A program made the position numbers and the translations under genes. From Streptomyces olindensis (lineage in GTDB: Bacteria; Actinomycetota; Actinomycetes; Streptomycetales; Streptomycetaceae): a stretch of DNA of 64,000 bases. The notes beneath the pieces were generated by a model. That model did no database searches. It was not told the origin of the DNA and saw nothing but the letters and a program-made list of their open reading frames with translations. The DNA lies in assembly GCA_000696115.1 (NCBI GenBank), contig JJOH01000095.1, positions 62,001 to 126,000 of the forward strand, in the 5' to 3' direction. The number at the start of each line of letters is the position of its first letter. Positions within the stretch are counted from its first letter, which is position 1. Positions 1-10,265 of this stretch are shown piece by piece.

Positions 1-2
1 TC

Positions 3-1619
3 GCACTGCACCGCGCCGCCTACCTGCTCTACGAGCACCGCGAGCTGCTGGCCAAGCGCGCGGTGCTGATCGTCGGGCCCAACCCGGCGTTCCTCGGCTA
101 CATCGGCGAGGTGCTGCCCTCCTTGGGTGAGACCGGCGTGCTCCTCGCGACCGTGGGCGAGCTGTACCCGGGCGTGAAGGCGACCGCGACCGACACGCCC
201 GAGGCGGCCGCCGTGAAGGGCCGCGCCGCCATGGCCGACGTGCTCGCCGAGGTCGTCCGCAGCCGGCAGGCGCTGCCCGACCCGGTCATCGCCATCGAGC
301 ACGACCGCGAGGTCCTCATGCTCGACGACGGGCTGGTCAACGTCGCCCGCGAGCGCACCCGCGCCGCCAAGCTGCCGCACAACGCCGCCCGCGAGCACTT
401 CGAGGGCCACATCCTCAACACCCTCACCGAGCTGTACGCCGAGCGGATCGGCACCGACCCGTTCGACGGGTCCAGCCTGCTCGACCCCAGCGACATCACC
501 CAGATCCGCGACGACCTCGCCGAGAACCCCGAAGTGTGGGCCGCCATCGACCAGTTGTGGCCGGTGCTGACCCCGCAGCGGCTCGTCGCGGACTTCCTCG
601 CGGCGCCCGAGGAGTTCCTGCCCGCCGAGGACGCCGACGCCGTGCGCCGCCCGGTGACCCGGCGATGGACCGTCGCCGACGTGCCGCTGCTCGACGAGGC
701 CGCCGAACTCCTCGGCGAGGACGACCGGCTGGCCCGGGAGCGAGCCGCGCGCGAGCGGGAGCGGCAGATCGCCTACGCGCAGGGCGTACTGGACGTCTCC
801 TACGCGTCCCGGACCTACGAGTTCGAGGACAAGGAGGAGGACGACCCCGAGAGCTCCGAGGTGCTGTCCGCGCACGACATCATCGACGCCGAGCGGTTCG
901 CCGAGCGGCACGAGGAGGACGACCACCGCAGCGCCGCCGAACGGGCCGCGGCCGACCGCACCTGGGCGTTCGGGCACATCATCGTCGACGAGGCGCAGGA
1001 GCTGTCGCCGATGGCGTGGCGGCTGCTGATGCGGCGCAGCCCCACCCGCTCGATGACCCTGGTCGGCGACCCGGCGCAGACCGCGGAAGCGGCCGGAGTC
1101 GGTTCCTGGTCGGGCATCCTCGCCCCGTACGTCGAGGACCGCTGGGAGCACACCCGGCTGGGCGTCAACTACCGCACCCCCGCCGAGATCATGGACGTCG
1201 CGGCGGCCGTGGTCCGCGCCGAGAACCCGGAGTTCGAGCCGCCCAGCTCGGTCCGCTCCACGGGCGTACGGCCCTGGGCCCGGGCCACCGACGACCTCCC
1301 CGGCGCCGTCGCCAAGGCCGTCGGTGAACTCACGCCGGCCGAGGGGCGGCTCGCGGTGATCGCGCCCCGCGACCTCCACCGGGGCATCGCGGCCCGGCTG
1401 GACGGCGTGACGGCGGGCGCCGAACCCGACCTCACGCAGACCGTCGTGCTGCTCGACCCGCGCCAGGCCAAGGGCCTGGAGTTCGACTCCGTCCTCGTGG
1501 TCGAGCCCGGCCGCTACGGCACCAGCGACCTGTACGTGGCCCTGACCCGGGCCACGCAGCGGCTCGGCGTCCTGCACACCGGGCCGCTGCCCAGGGCGCT
1601 GGCGGACGCCTTCGTGTAG
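3..1619 (+). CDS. HelD/HelR-type RNA polymerase-associated UvrD-like ATPase, C-terminal part (5' end outside window)
   Basis: The reading frame is open from the window edge, so the N-terminus (coiled coil and Walker A) is missing. What remains shows superfamily 1 helicase motifs in order: motif II DEAQE near 986-1000, motif III GDPAQT near 1069-1086, motif IV NYRTPAEI, motif V AKGLEF near 1468-1485 and motif VI YVALTRAT. A long acidic, charged insert lies between the first part and motif II. This layout is that of the HelD/HelR family, which removes or recycles stalled or rifamycin-bound RNA polymerase rather than unwinding DNA. Whether it is HelR (rifamycin-displacing) or housekeeping HelD cannot be decided without the N-terminal region. 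Confidence 0.85.
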   Translation, partial: ALHRAAYLLYEHRELLAKRAVLIVGPNPAFLGYIGEVLPSLGETGVLLATVGELYPGVKATATDTPEAAAVKGRAAMADVLAEVVRSRQALPDPVIAIEHDREVLMLDDGLVNVARERTRAAKLPHNAAREHFEGHILNTLTELYAERIGTDPFDGSSLLDPSDITQIRDDLAENPEVWAAIDQLWPVLTPQRLVADFLAAPEEFLPAEDADAVRRPVTRRWTVADVPLLDEAAELLGEDDRLARERAARERERQIAYAQGVLDVSYASRTYEFEDKEEDDPESSEVLSAHDIIDAERFAERHEEDDHRSAAERAAADRTWAFGHIIVDEAQELSPMAWRLLMRRSPTRSMTLVGDPAQTAEAAGVGSWSGILAPYVEDRWEHTRLGVNYRTPAEIMDVAAAVVRAENPEFEPPSSVRSTGVRPWARATDDLPGAVAKAVGELTPAEGRLAVIAPRDLHRGIAARLDGVTAGAEPDLTQTVVLLDPRQAKGLEFDSVLVVEPGRYGTSDLYVALTRATQRLGVLHTGPLPRALADAFV

Positions 1620-1682
1620 GAGCGGTAACGGTTCGTGGTGTAGTCACTGCCCGTGCACGTCCGGTGCGGTATGCGTTGCCGT

Positions 1683-3062
1683 ATGGAAGCCCAGCCCTAC
1701 GCGGCCGCGCCGGACGACCGCCCGGTCCTCGGATCGCTGCCCGTCGAACCGCTGCTCACCTCGGAGTTCGACGCCGACCCCGGAGCCGTCTACCGGCGAC
1801 TGCGCGGCCGCCACGGCCCGGTGGCGCCGGTCGGGCTGATGGGCGTGCCCGTGTGGCTCGTCCTCGACTACCGCGAGGTCCTCGACGTGCTCCGCAACGA
1901 ATACCTCTGGCGGCGCGACATCCGCTACTGGCGGGCCCGCGCCCAGGGCGAACTGCCGTCCGACTGGCCGCTGCTGGCCGGATACGAGGTGCGGCAGACG
2001 ATGTTCATGGACGACGAGGAGCACCGCGCCGCCCGCCAGACCCTGCACACGGCGCTGCGGCCCTTCCAGGAGGCGCGCGGCCCGCAGGGCTGGGAGCTCC
2101 GGGCCGCCGTCTCCCGGTACGCCGACGACCTCGTGGCGCTGCTGGCCGCCGAGTCCGGTTCGGCCGGCTTCGCCGACCTGGGCGCCCAGTACACCCGGCC
2201 GCTGCTGCTCATGGTCACCACGAAACTGTTCGGCTGCCCCGTGGACCTCGGCGACGAACTCGTCATGGACCTGTGGCGGATGCTCGACGGCGGCCCGGGC
2301 GCCGAGCCCGCCACCACCCGGGCCCTGGCGGCCTTCACCCGGCTCGCCGCCCACCGCCGCGCCCGACCCGGCGACGACCTCACCTCGTACCTGCTGCTGG
2401 CCGACCCGCGGCTGTCCGACGAACAGCTGGGCCGGGAGCTGTTCATGAACGCGGTCTACCTGAACGACATCACCGGCAACATGGTCCTCAACACCCTGCT
2501 GGAGGTCATCCGCGGCAACGCCACGGTCCGCCGCAGCCTGTCGGCGGGGCAGCTGAGCGAGACGGTCGACCGGGCGGCGCTCGCCAACCCGCCGGTCGCC
2601 AACATGTGCTTCCGCTTCGCCGCGCGGGACACCCCGCTCGGCAACTACTGGATCCGGGCCGGGGACGCGGTCTCGCCGTCGGCCGCCGCCGCCCACCAGG
2701 ACCTCCTCGCGATCGGCACCTCGCGCCTGGTCGACCCGGCCCTCAGCACCCGCTCCCACCTGGGCTGGGGCGCCGGCCAGCACCAGTGCCCCACGGCCGC
2801 GCGGGAACTCGCCGGCGTGCTCGTGGCGCAGGCGGTGGGCCGCATCCTCGACCACCTCACCACCGTGGAACTCACCCTTCCGCCCGACCAGTTGCCCTGG
2901 CGGACGGGCCCGGTGGTGCGGGGCCTGCGCCTGCTGCCGGTGCGCTACGAGATGGCCCGGCCCCCGTCGCAGCACCGCGGCGGCGTGCCCCGGGAACCGG
3001 ACCGCCGGACCAGGGGCCTGCTGGCCGGGCTCAGAAGGCTGATGTTCCGGGGGCAGGGCTGA
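1683..3062 (+). CDS. Cytochrome P450 with degenerate ExxR motif (CYP157-like)
   Basis: About 459 residues, a normal P450 length. The heme-thiolate loop is present (WGAGQHQCP, Cys369). The segment ARDTPLG after the K helix matches the usual P450 pattern. At the K-helix position of the ExxR motif the sequence reads R297-A-A-L300, so both the Glu and the Arg are absent. Streptomyces CYP157 enzymes are known to lack canonical ExxR, and the surrounding sequence looks related to them. Start chosen at ATG 1683; in-frame starts at 1671 (ATG) and 1653 (GTG) are possible and no site has a clear ribosome binding site. No ferredoxin, reductase or partner P450 is adjacent. The substrate cannot be inferred. 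Confidence 0.9.
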   Translation: MEAQPYAAAPDDRPVLGSLPVEPLLTSEFDADPGAVYRRLRGRHGPVAPVGLMGVPVWLVLDYREVLDVLRNEYLWRRDIRYWRARAQGELPSDWPLLAGYEVRQTMFMDDEEHRAARQTLHTALRPFQEARGPQGWELRAAVSRYADDLVALLAAESGSAGFADLGAQYTRPLLLMVTTKLFGCPVDLGDELVMDLWRMLDGGPGAEPATTRALAAFTRLAAHRRARPGDDLTSYLLLADPRLSDEQLGRELFMNAVYLNDITGNMVLNTLLEVIRGNATVRRSLSAGQLSETVDRAALANPPVANMCFRFAARDTPLGNYWIRAGDAVSPSAAAAHQDLLAIGTSRLVDPALSTRSHLGWGAGQHQCPTAARELAGVLVAQAVGRILDHLTTVELTLPPDQLPWRTGPVVRGLRLLPVRYEMARPPSQHRGGVPREPDRRTRGLLAGLRRLMFRGQG

Positions 3063-3068
3063 ACGGGC

Positions 3069-3479
3069 TCACCGGAGCAGGGACTTCGGGTCCCGCACGG
3101 CGTGCCACAGCCCCAGGCCGAGCGGCACCACGACCGCCGCGAAGCTCACCCAGAACACGAACGCGGCACCGGGCGCGAGGTCGTAGGTGGTGCCGTCCTC
3201 CCACACGCAGTAGGCACGCGGCGGGAACGGCTCGGAGACCCCCGAGACCCGCCCGTCCCCGAGGACACCCTCCGCCATGGGCTCGCGGGGGCAGGGGGCG
3301 GTCTCCGGGAACAGGAAGGGATCGTCCGCGATCATGACGGCGACCCAGGCGACGGCGGCGAGCGGCATCGCCAGGACGGCGCAGGCCTTCGCCCACCCCG
3401 GCAGCCACGGGTACGCCAGCAGCCCGCGCAGCGCGACCCAGCCCACCACGAGCCCGACGAACACCGGGAGCAGTGTCAT
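3069..3479 (-). CDS. Small membrane protein with paired-Cys extracytoplasmic loop
   Basis: 136 residues. Two hydrophobic segments (about 2-20 and 30-48) are followed by a hydrophilic loop with two Cys, the second in the motif CVWEDGTTY, then a last membrane segment near 108-130. Its ATG overlaps the TGA of the upstream gene by 4 bases (positions 3476-3479), implying translational coupling. The upstream gene encodes a protein with the same topology and a matching CVREDGSVY motif, so the two are probably old duplicates. No function is recognised. Confidence 0.75.
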   Translation of the reverse strand: MTLLPVFVGLVVGWVALRGLLAYPWLPGWAKACAVLAMPLAAVAWVAVMIADDPFLFPETAPCPREPMAEGVLGDGRVSGVSEPFPPRAYCVWEDGTTYDLAPGAAFVFWVSFAAVVVPLGLGLWHAVRDPKSLLR

Positions 3480-4006
3480 GCCGCCGCGGCGGCCTTCCGG
3501 GCGCGCAGTTCGGTCGCGTAGCCCGCGCCGATGGCGAACAGCGCGGCGCAGAGGGCGAGGACCGCCGTCGCCCCGTTCATCCACACGTAGCCGGGATCAC
3601 TGGCGTAGACGGAGCCGTCCTCACGGACGCAGTCGAAGCGCAGCGGCAGGTACGAGGACCGGTGGTGGCTCAGCCCTTCGATCGTGGCCGGGTCGAAACC
3701 GTCGCGGCAGGCCGGGGCCGGGACCGAGTTCGCCCCGTCGTTGAAGTCCGACTCCGACGCCAGCACGGCGAAGAAGCCCAGGGAGTACACGGCTGCGGCC
3801 GCCCACGCGGCCGTCGCCGCCGCCCGGCGCATCAGGTGCACCGTCCACGGCTCGGGCCGCCCGGGAAACGCCATGGCGGCGGTCCCCGCGGCGGCGACGA
3901 TCGCGGCGATGGCACAGGCCGCCGAGATACCGAGTCCCACCAGCACGGGCCTCAGTCCCTTCCGGGCCGACGGACGAGGGGGGTGACACGCATGCGGCCA
4001 CCCCAC
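3476..4006 (-). CDS. Small membrane protein, relative of the downstream gene product
   Basis: Up to 176 residues from a GTG at 4006; a GTG about 20 codons further in is also plausible, and no strong ribosome binding site decides. It has two N-terminal membrane segments, a loop containing two Cys (one in CVREDGSVY), and a final membrane segment before a basic Ala/Lys-rich tail. It follows glgB by 65 bases on the same strand, but a strong hairpin in that gap suggests separate transcription. Function unknown. Confidence 0.7.
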   Translation of the reverse strand: MGWPHACHPPRPSARKGLRPVLVGLGISAACAIAAIVAAAGTAAMAFPGRPEPWTVHLMRRAAATAAWAAAAVYSLGFFAVLASESDFNDGANSVPAPACRDGFDPATIEGLSHHRSSYLPLRFDCVREDGSVYASDPGYVWMNGATAVLALCAALFAIGAGYATELRARKAAAAA

Positions 4007-4025
4007 CAGGCCCGCACGGGACCGG

Positions 4026-4055
4026 CTGTGACGGAAGCCACTCCTCCCGTCACAG
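4026..4055 (-). terminator. Hairpin after glgB
   Basis: A perfect 9-bp inverted repeat, CTGTGACGG and CCGTCACAG, with a 12-base loop lies 17 bases past the glgB stop on the minus strand. It is well placed to end the glgE-treS-pep2-glgB transcript. No U-tract follows, as is usual in Streptomyces. Confidence 0.6.
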
Positions 4056-4071
4056 CGGTGTCACAGGCCGC

Positions 4072-6898
4072 CTACGCCGGACGCAGCCACACCGTGGCGA
4101 GCGGCGGCAGGGTCAGGCGGATGCTCGCCGGGCGGCCGTGCCAGGACTGGGCCTCGGGCTTGACCGGGTCGGCGCGCGTGACGTCGCTGCCGCCGTAGCG
4201 GGCGGCGTCGGTGTTGACGGCCTCGTGCCAGGCGGGCACGTCCTCGGGCACGCCCAGGCGGTAGTCCTGGCGCACGACCGGCGCGAAGTTGGACACCGCC
4301 AGCAGCGGGTTGCCGTCCGGGTCCAGCCTCAGGAACGCGAGCACGTTGTCGTCGGCCGCGTCCCCCACGATCCACTCGAAACCGGCCGGGTCCGTGTCGA
4401 GGCGCCACAGCGCCGGGGTGGCGCGGTAGACGGTGTTGAGGTCGCGGACCAGGTCCCGCACGCCCCGGTGGTCGGCCTCGGCCCCGTACCCCGGGTCCAG
4501 CAGCCACCAGTCGGGGCCGTGCGCCTCGGACCACTCGGCGCCCTGCGCGAACTCCTGGCCCATGAACAGCAGTTGCTTGCCCGGATGGGCCCACATGAAG
4601 CCGAGGTAGGCCCGGACCCCGGCCCGCTGCTGCCACCAGTCGCCGGGCATCTTCGACACCAGGGAGCCCTTGCCGTGCACCACCTCGTCGTGGGAGATCG
4701 GCAGGACGTAGTTCTCGCTGTAGGCGTACACCATCGAGAACGTCATCTCGTGGTGGTGGTACTTGCGGTGCACCGGATCGTGGCTCATGTACTGCAACGA
4801 GTCGTGCATCCAGCCCATGTTCCACTTCAGCCCGAACCCGAGCCCGCCGAAACCGCTCGGGCCCTTGTGGTGGGTGGCCCGGGTGACGCCGTCCCAGGCG
4901 GTGGACTCCTCGGCGACCGTGACCACGCCGGGCACCCTGCGGTACACCGTCGCGTTCATCTCCTGGAGGAACGCCACCGCGTCCAGGTTCTCCCTGCCGC
5001 CGTGCTCGTTGGGCGTCCACTGGCCCGGCTCGCGCGAGTAGTCCAGGTAGAGCATCGAGGCGACCGCGTCCACGCGAAGCCCGTCGATGTGGAACTCCTC
5101 GCACCAGTACACGGCGTTCGCGACGAGGAAGTTGCGCACCTCGTTGCGCCCGAAGTCGAACTCCAGCGTGCCCCAGTCGGGGTGCGCGGCCCGCAGCGGA
5201 TCCTCGTGCTCGTACAGGGGCCGGCCGTCGAACTCGGCCAGCGCCCAGTCGTCGCGCGGGAAGTGGGCGGGCACCCAGTCCATGATCACGCCGATGCCGG
5301 CCTGGTGCAGCCGGTCGACCAGGTAGCGGAAGTCGTCCGGGGTGCCGAGGCGGGCCGTCGGCGCGTAGAAGCCGGTGACCTGGTAGCCCCAGGACCCGCC
5401 GAACGGATGCTCCGCGACCGGCATCAGCTCGACGTGCGTGAAGCCCAGGTTCTTCACGTAGCCCGGGAGCTGCTCGGCCAGCTGGCGGTAGGTCAGGCCC
5501 GGCCGCCAGGACGGCAGATGGACCTCGTACACCGAGAACGGCGACTCGTGCGCCGGGGCCTCGGCGCGCCGGGCCAGCCAGTCGGCGTCGCCCCACTCGT
5601 AGTCCGAGGACGTGATGACCGACGAGGTCGCGGGCGGCACCTCCGTGCGGCGGGCCAGCGGGTCGGCGCGCATCGTCTTCGAACCGTCGGGGCGGGTGAT
5701 CTCGAACTTGTACAGCTCGCCCTCGCCGATGTCCGGCAGGAACAGCTCCCACACGCCCGACGAGCCGAGCGAGCGCATGGCGTGGCCGGTGCCGTCCCAG
5801 AAGTTGAAGGTGCCGGCCACGCGCACGCCCCGCGCGTTCGGCGCCCACACCGCGAAGCGGGTGCCGGTCACGCCCTGGTGGGTCATCGGGTGCGCGCCCA
5901 GCGCCGTCCACAGCTCCTCGTGCCGGCCCTCGCCGATGAGGTGCAGGTCGAGGTCGCCGAGGGTGGGCAGGAAGCGGTAGGCGTCCTCGGTCTCCTGGAC
6001 CGTGCCCTCGTACGCGACGACCAGCCGGTACTCCGGGACCTCCCGCAGCGGCAGCAGCCCGGAGAAGAAGCCCTCCCCGTCGGCGTGCAGCTCCGCCCGC
6101 AGTTCCCCGGCGATCACGGTCACCGACAGGGCGTACGGCCGGAACGCCCGGAACGCGATCCCGCCGGGCACCGGGTGGGCGCCGAGCACGGAGTGCGGGT
6201 CGTGATGCGTACCGTCGAGCAGCCGTTCCCGGTCCACCGCGTCCACCGCGGGCGAGACGGCGACCTCCATCTCCGGGGGGGACGACCTGGGCGGCAGCGG
6301 CCTTCTTCGCCACCGCCTTCTTGGCGGTGGTCTTCTTTGCCGGGGCCTTCTTGGCGGCGGCCTTCTTGGCGGGCGCCTTGGTCGCCGTGGCCCTGGTGGC
6401 CGGGGCCTTCTTGGGCGCCGTCTTCTTGGCAGCCGCTTTCGCCGTCGTGGCCTTGGTCGCCGCGGACTTCGCAGCCGTGGCCTTGGCCGTCGTGGTCTTC
6501 GTCGCGGCGGCCTTCTTCGTGACGGCCTTCTTGGCAGTGGTCTTCTTCGCGGCGGCCTTCGCGGGTGCCGCCTTCTTCGCGACGGTCTTCTCGGGCGCCG
6601 CCTTCTTGGCGACCGCCTTCTTCGCGGTCGTCTTCGCAGGCGTCGCCTTCTTGGCCGTGGTGGCTTTCTTTGCCGTGGTGGCCTTGGACGCGGGTGACTG
6701 CCCGGCCGGTGTCTTCTTGGCGGCGGCCTTCTTGGCGGCGGTCGTCTTCGCAGGGGCCGTCTTCTTCGCCGCTGCCTGTTTCGGCACCGCCGTCTTCTTC
6801 GCGGCACTCTTCTTCTGGGCGGCCGTGGGCTGCTCGGGGATCTTCTCCCCGGCCGTCCCCTGGGGACGCGAACCGCTGGACTCAGGGCGGGGGGTCAC
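4072..6898 (-). CDS. glgB: 1,4-alpha-glucan branching enzyme GlgB with Lys/Ala-rich N-terminal extension; apparent frameshift at 6275-6281
   Basis: The enzyme part (from about 6270 down, 732 residues) has N-terminal CBM48-type modules and a GH13 domain. Numbering from Met at 6270, the nucleophile is Asp401 (RVDAVA) and the acid Glu454 (AEEST), with SHDEVVHGKG following. It forms alpha-1,6 branches in the glucan made by GlgE. Upstream lies a 200-residue tract of repeated KKA/KKT units that starts at GTG 6898, eight bases after a perfect AGGAGG ribosome binding site, which marks this as the native start. The tract and the enzyme are in different frames, joined at a run of seven G. With six G the protein reads through as one chain of about 941 residues. 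Either the base is a sequencing error, or the gene depends on slippage or internal initiation near 6270. Confidence 0.88.
6275..6281. other. Seven-base G/C homopolymer at the glgB frame break
   Basis: The plus strand has seven consecutive G, read as seven C in the glgB message. Upstream codons (AAAAQVVPP) and downstream codons (EMEVAVSP) are joined in one frame only if one base is removed here. Homopolymers are common sites of both sequencing error and transcriptional slippage. Confidence 0.8.
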
Positions 6899-6930
6899 GG
6901 GCGGAGCCTCCTGGGCGAGGGTGGGTCGGG

Positions 6931-8373
6931 TCAGGTCAGGTGGCCGGACGAGGCGAGCCGGTCTATGGCGGCCAGGGGCACCGGCAGCCAGTCGGGGCGG
7001 TGCCGGGCCTCGTACACCACCTCGTAGATCGCCTTGTCCGTCTCGTAGGCGCGCAGCAGCACCGGGTCGGTGCGCGGATCGCGGCCGGAGGCCTCCGCGT
7101 AGCCGGAACAGTACGCGGAGCGGCAGGTCTCGGCCCAGTCCGGCTGGGGCGGATCGACCGAGCGTGCCGCGTAGTCGAAGGACCGCAGCATGCCGGCGAC
7201 GTCCCGCACCGTGGGTTGCGGCATGCGCCGCTCGGCCAGCGGCCGGGCCGGCTCGCCCTCGAAGTCGATCAGCTTCCACTCGCCGGCCGGCGAGCGCAGA
7301 CACTGACCGAGGTGCAGATCGCCGTGCACCCGCTGCGCGGTCCAGGTGCGGCCCTCGGCGGCCAGGTCGCCGAGCGCCGTGAACGCCGACCGCAGCCCGT
7401 TCGCGTACGGCCGCAGCGCGGGCACCGCCTGGACGGCCGCCTCCAGCCGCTCGGTCATGCCGTCGACCATGAGCCGGAGCTGCATGTGACCGAGCGTGAC
7501 CGTCGGCAACGCCCGGGCCAGCGCGGTGTGCACCTCGGCGGTCGCCCGCCCCAGGGCCCGCGCCTCGGCGCCGAAGTCCTCGCCCTTGGCCAGCTCGCGC
7601 AGCGCCAGCTCCCAGCCGTCGGAGGCGCCCTGCACGAACGGCTGGAGCACCCCCAGGACGTACGGCTGGTCGGCGTGGTCCGCTGGGGCCGGGGCGAGGA
7701 CCGGGTCCGCGGTGGGCGGGACGTCGGCGACCATCCAGGCCGTCGGCGCGGGCACCCGGGGGCAGCCCTCGCGGGCCAGCGCCAGCGGGAGTTCCAGGTC
7801 CGGATTGACCCCGGGCACTATCCGGCGCAAAAGCTTCAGGATGAACGTATCTCCGTAGACGATCGACGAGTTGGACTGTTCCGCGGTCACCACGCGCGGC
7901 ACCAGCCCGGACCGGATGTCCTGGCCGAGGTCCCGCTCGAAGCGCAGCCCGCCGATGCGGGCCTGGGTGCGCAGCGCCTCCAGGAGCAGCTCGGCGGGCC
8001 TGGTGTCGTGCAGGGCGTCGTAGACCGTCCGGCCGGCCAGCGGTCCCGTCGACACATGTCCGATGAGCGCGGGCGCCAGCCGAGGCGGCAGCGCCTCGCG
8101 CACGCCTATCAGCAGCTGGTAGCAGTCGCCGGGGTGGTCGGGTGCCCCGTGGGACGGCACGAGCGGCTGGTGCGCGCGGACGAGCAGGTGGTACAGGCCC
8201 AGCTTGCCGGTGCCCGGGAGCAACTCGGTGGCCTCGACCAGGGTGAACCCGGTGACCGGGCGCCCCTTGCCGGCGAACCAGCGCTGCCGCGGCAGCCATT
8301 CCCGCAGCAGCGGATCCAGGGATGCGAGAAGGCCGGGCGGGGTGGTGACGGTGCGTGTGACGGCTTCCGACAT
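6931..8373 (-). CDS. pep2: Maltokinase
   Basis: 480 residues, the normal length for maltokinase (Pep2/Mak), which phosphorylates maltose with ATP to maltose 1-phosphate, the GlgE donor. It has the N-terminal cap domain typical of the family (WFAGKGRPV, residues about 30) and an aminoglycoside-phosphotransferase-like core with the catalytic-loop pattern RVHGDLHLGQCL and the metal-binding IDFEGEP. Start at ATG 8373 follows an AAAGGA ribosome binding site. It stands between treS and glgB, 32 bases upstream of the glgB GTG, so the two are very likely co-transcribed. TreS and maltokinase act together, converting trehalose to maltose 1-phosphate. The symbol mak is also used for this gene. Confidence 0.95.
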   Translation of the reverse strand: MSEAVTRTVTTPPGLLASLDPLLREWLPRQRWFAGKGRPVTGFTLVEATELLPGTGKLGLYHLLVRAHQPLVPSHGAPDHPGDCYQLLIGVREALPPRLAPALIGHVSTGPLAGRTVYDALHDTRPAELLLEALRTQARIGGLRFERDLGQDIRSGLVPRVVTAEQSNSSIVYGDTFILKLLRRIVPGVNPDLELPLALAREGCPRVPAPTAWMVADVPPTADPVLAPAPADHADQPYVLGVLQPFVQGASDGWELALRELAKGEDFGAEARALGRATAEVHTALARALPTVTLGHMQLRLMVDGMTERLEAAVQAVPALRPYANGLRSAFTALGDLAAEGRTWTAQRVHGDLHLGQCLRSPAGEWKLIDFEGEPARPLAERRMPQPTVRDVAGMLRSFDYAARSVDPPQPDWAETCRSAYCSGYAEASGRDPRTDPVLLRAYETDKAIYEVVYEARHRPDWLPVPLAAIDRLASSGHLT

Positions 8374-8485
8374 GGCGTCGCGTCCTTTCACCCATTCTTG
8401 GTGCGCCTGCGGCGCCTTCAGCCGGTGCCGGCGGGCGCCCCTCCGGCTCACGCGGGTGGGCGGGGTGTTACTGATGCGTGCCCCA

Positions 8486-8510
8486 GGCGGGGCAGGGGAA
8501 ACGCCCCGCC
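8486..8510 (-). promoter_or_regulatory. Intercistronic hairpin between treS and pep2
   Basis: An 8-bp perfect repeat (GGCGGGGC and GCCCCGCC) with a 9-base loop sits in the 191-bp treS-pep2 gap, the only sizeable gap within this operon. It could attenuate or stabilise the message so that the downstream genes differ in level. The rest of the gap shows no convincing gene. Confidence 0.4.
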
Positions 8511-8564
8511 ACGGGGGTTTGCGGCCTGCCCCGCACATCAGGCCTCAGCAGGCCGTTCCAGGCC

Positions 8565-10261
<1,697 letters not shown>

Positions 10262-10265
<4 letters not shown>

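Noticed and set aside
4061..8395. A 1444-codon open frame running through glgB and pep2 on the minus strand
   Set aside because: Only its KKA-rich part (6280-6898) and start look genuine; the rest is Arg/Pro/Gly-rich sequence in the wrong frame of enzymes with intact motifs.
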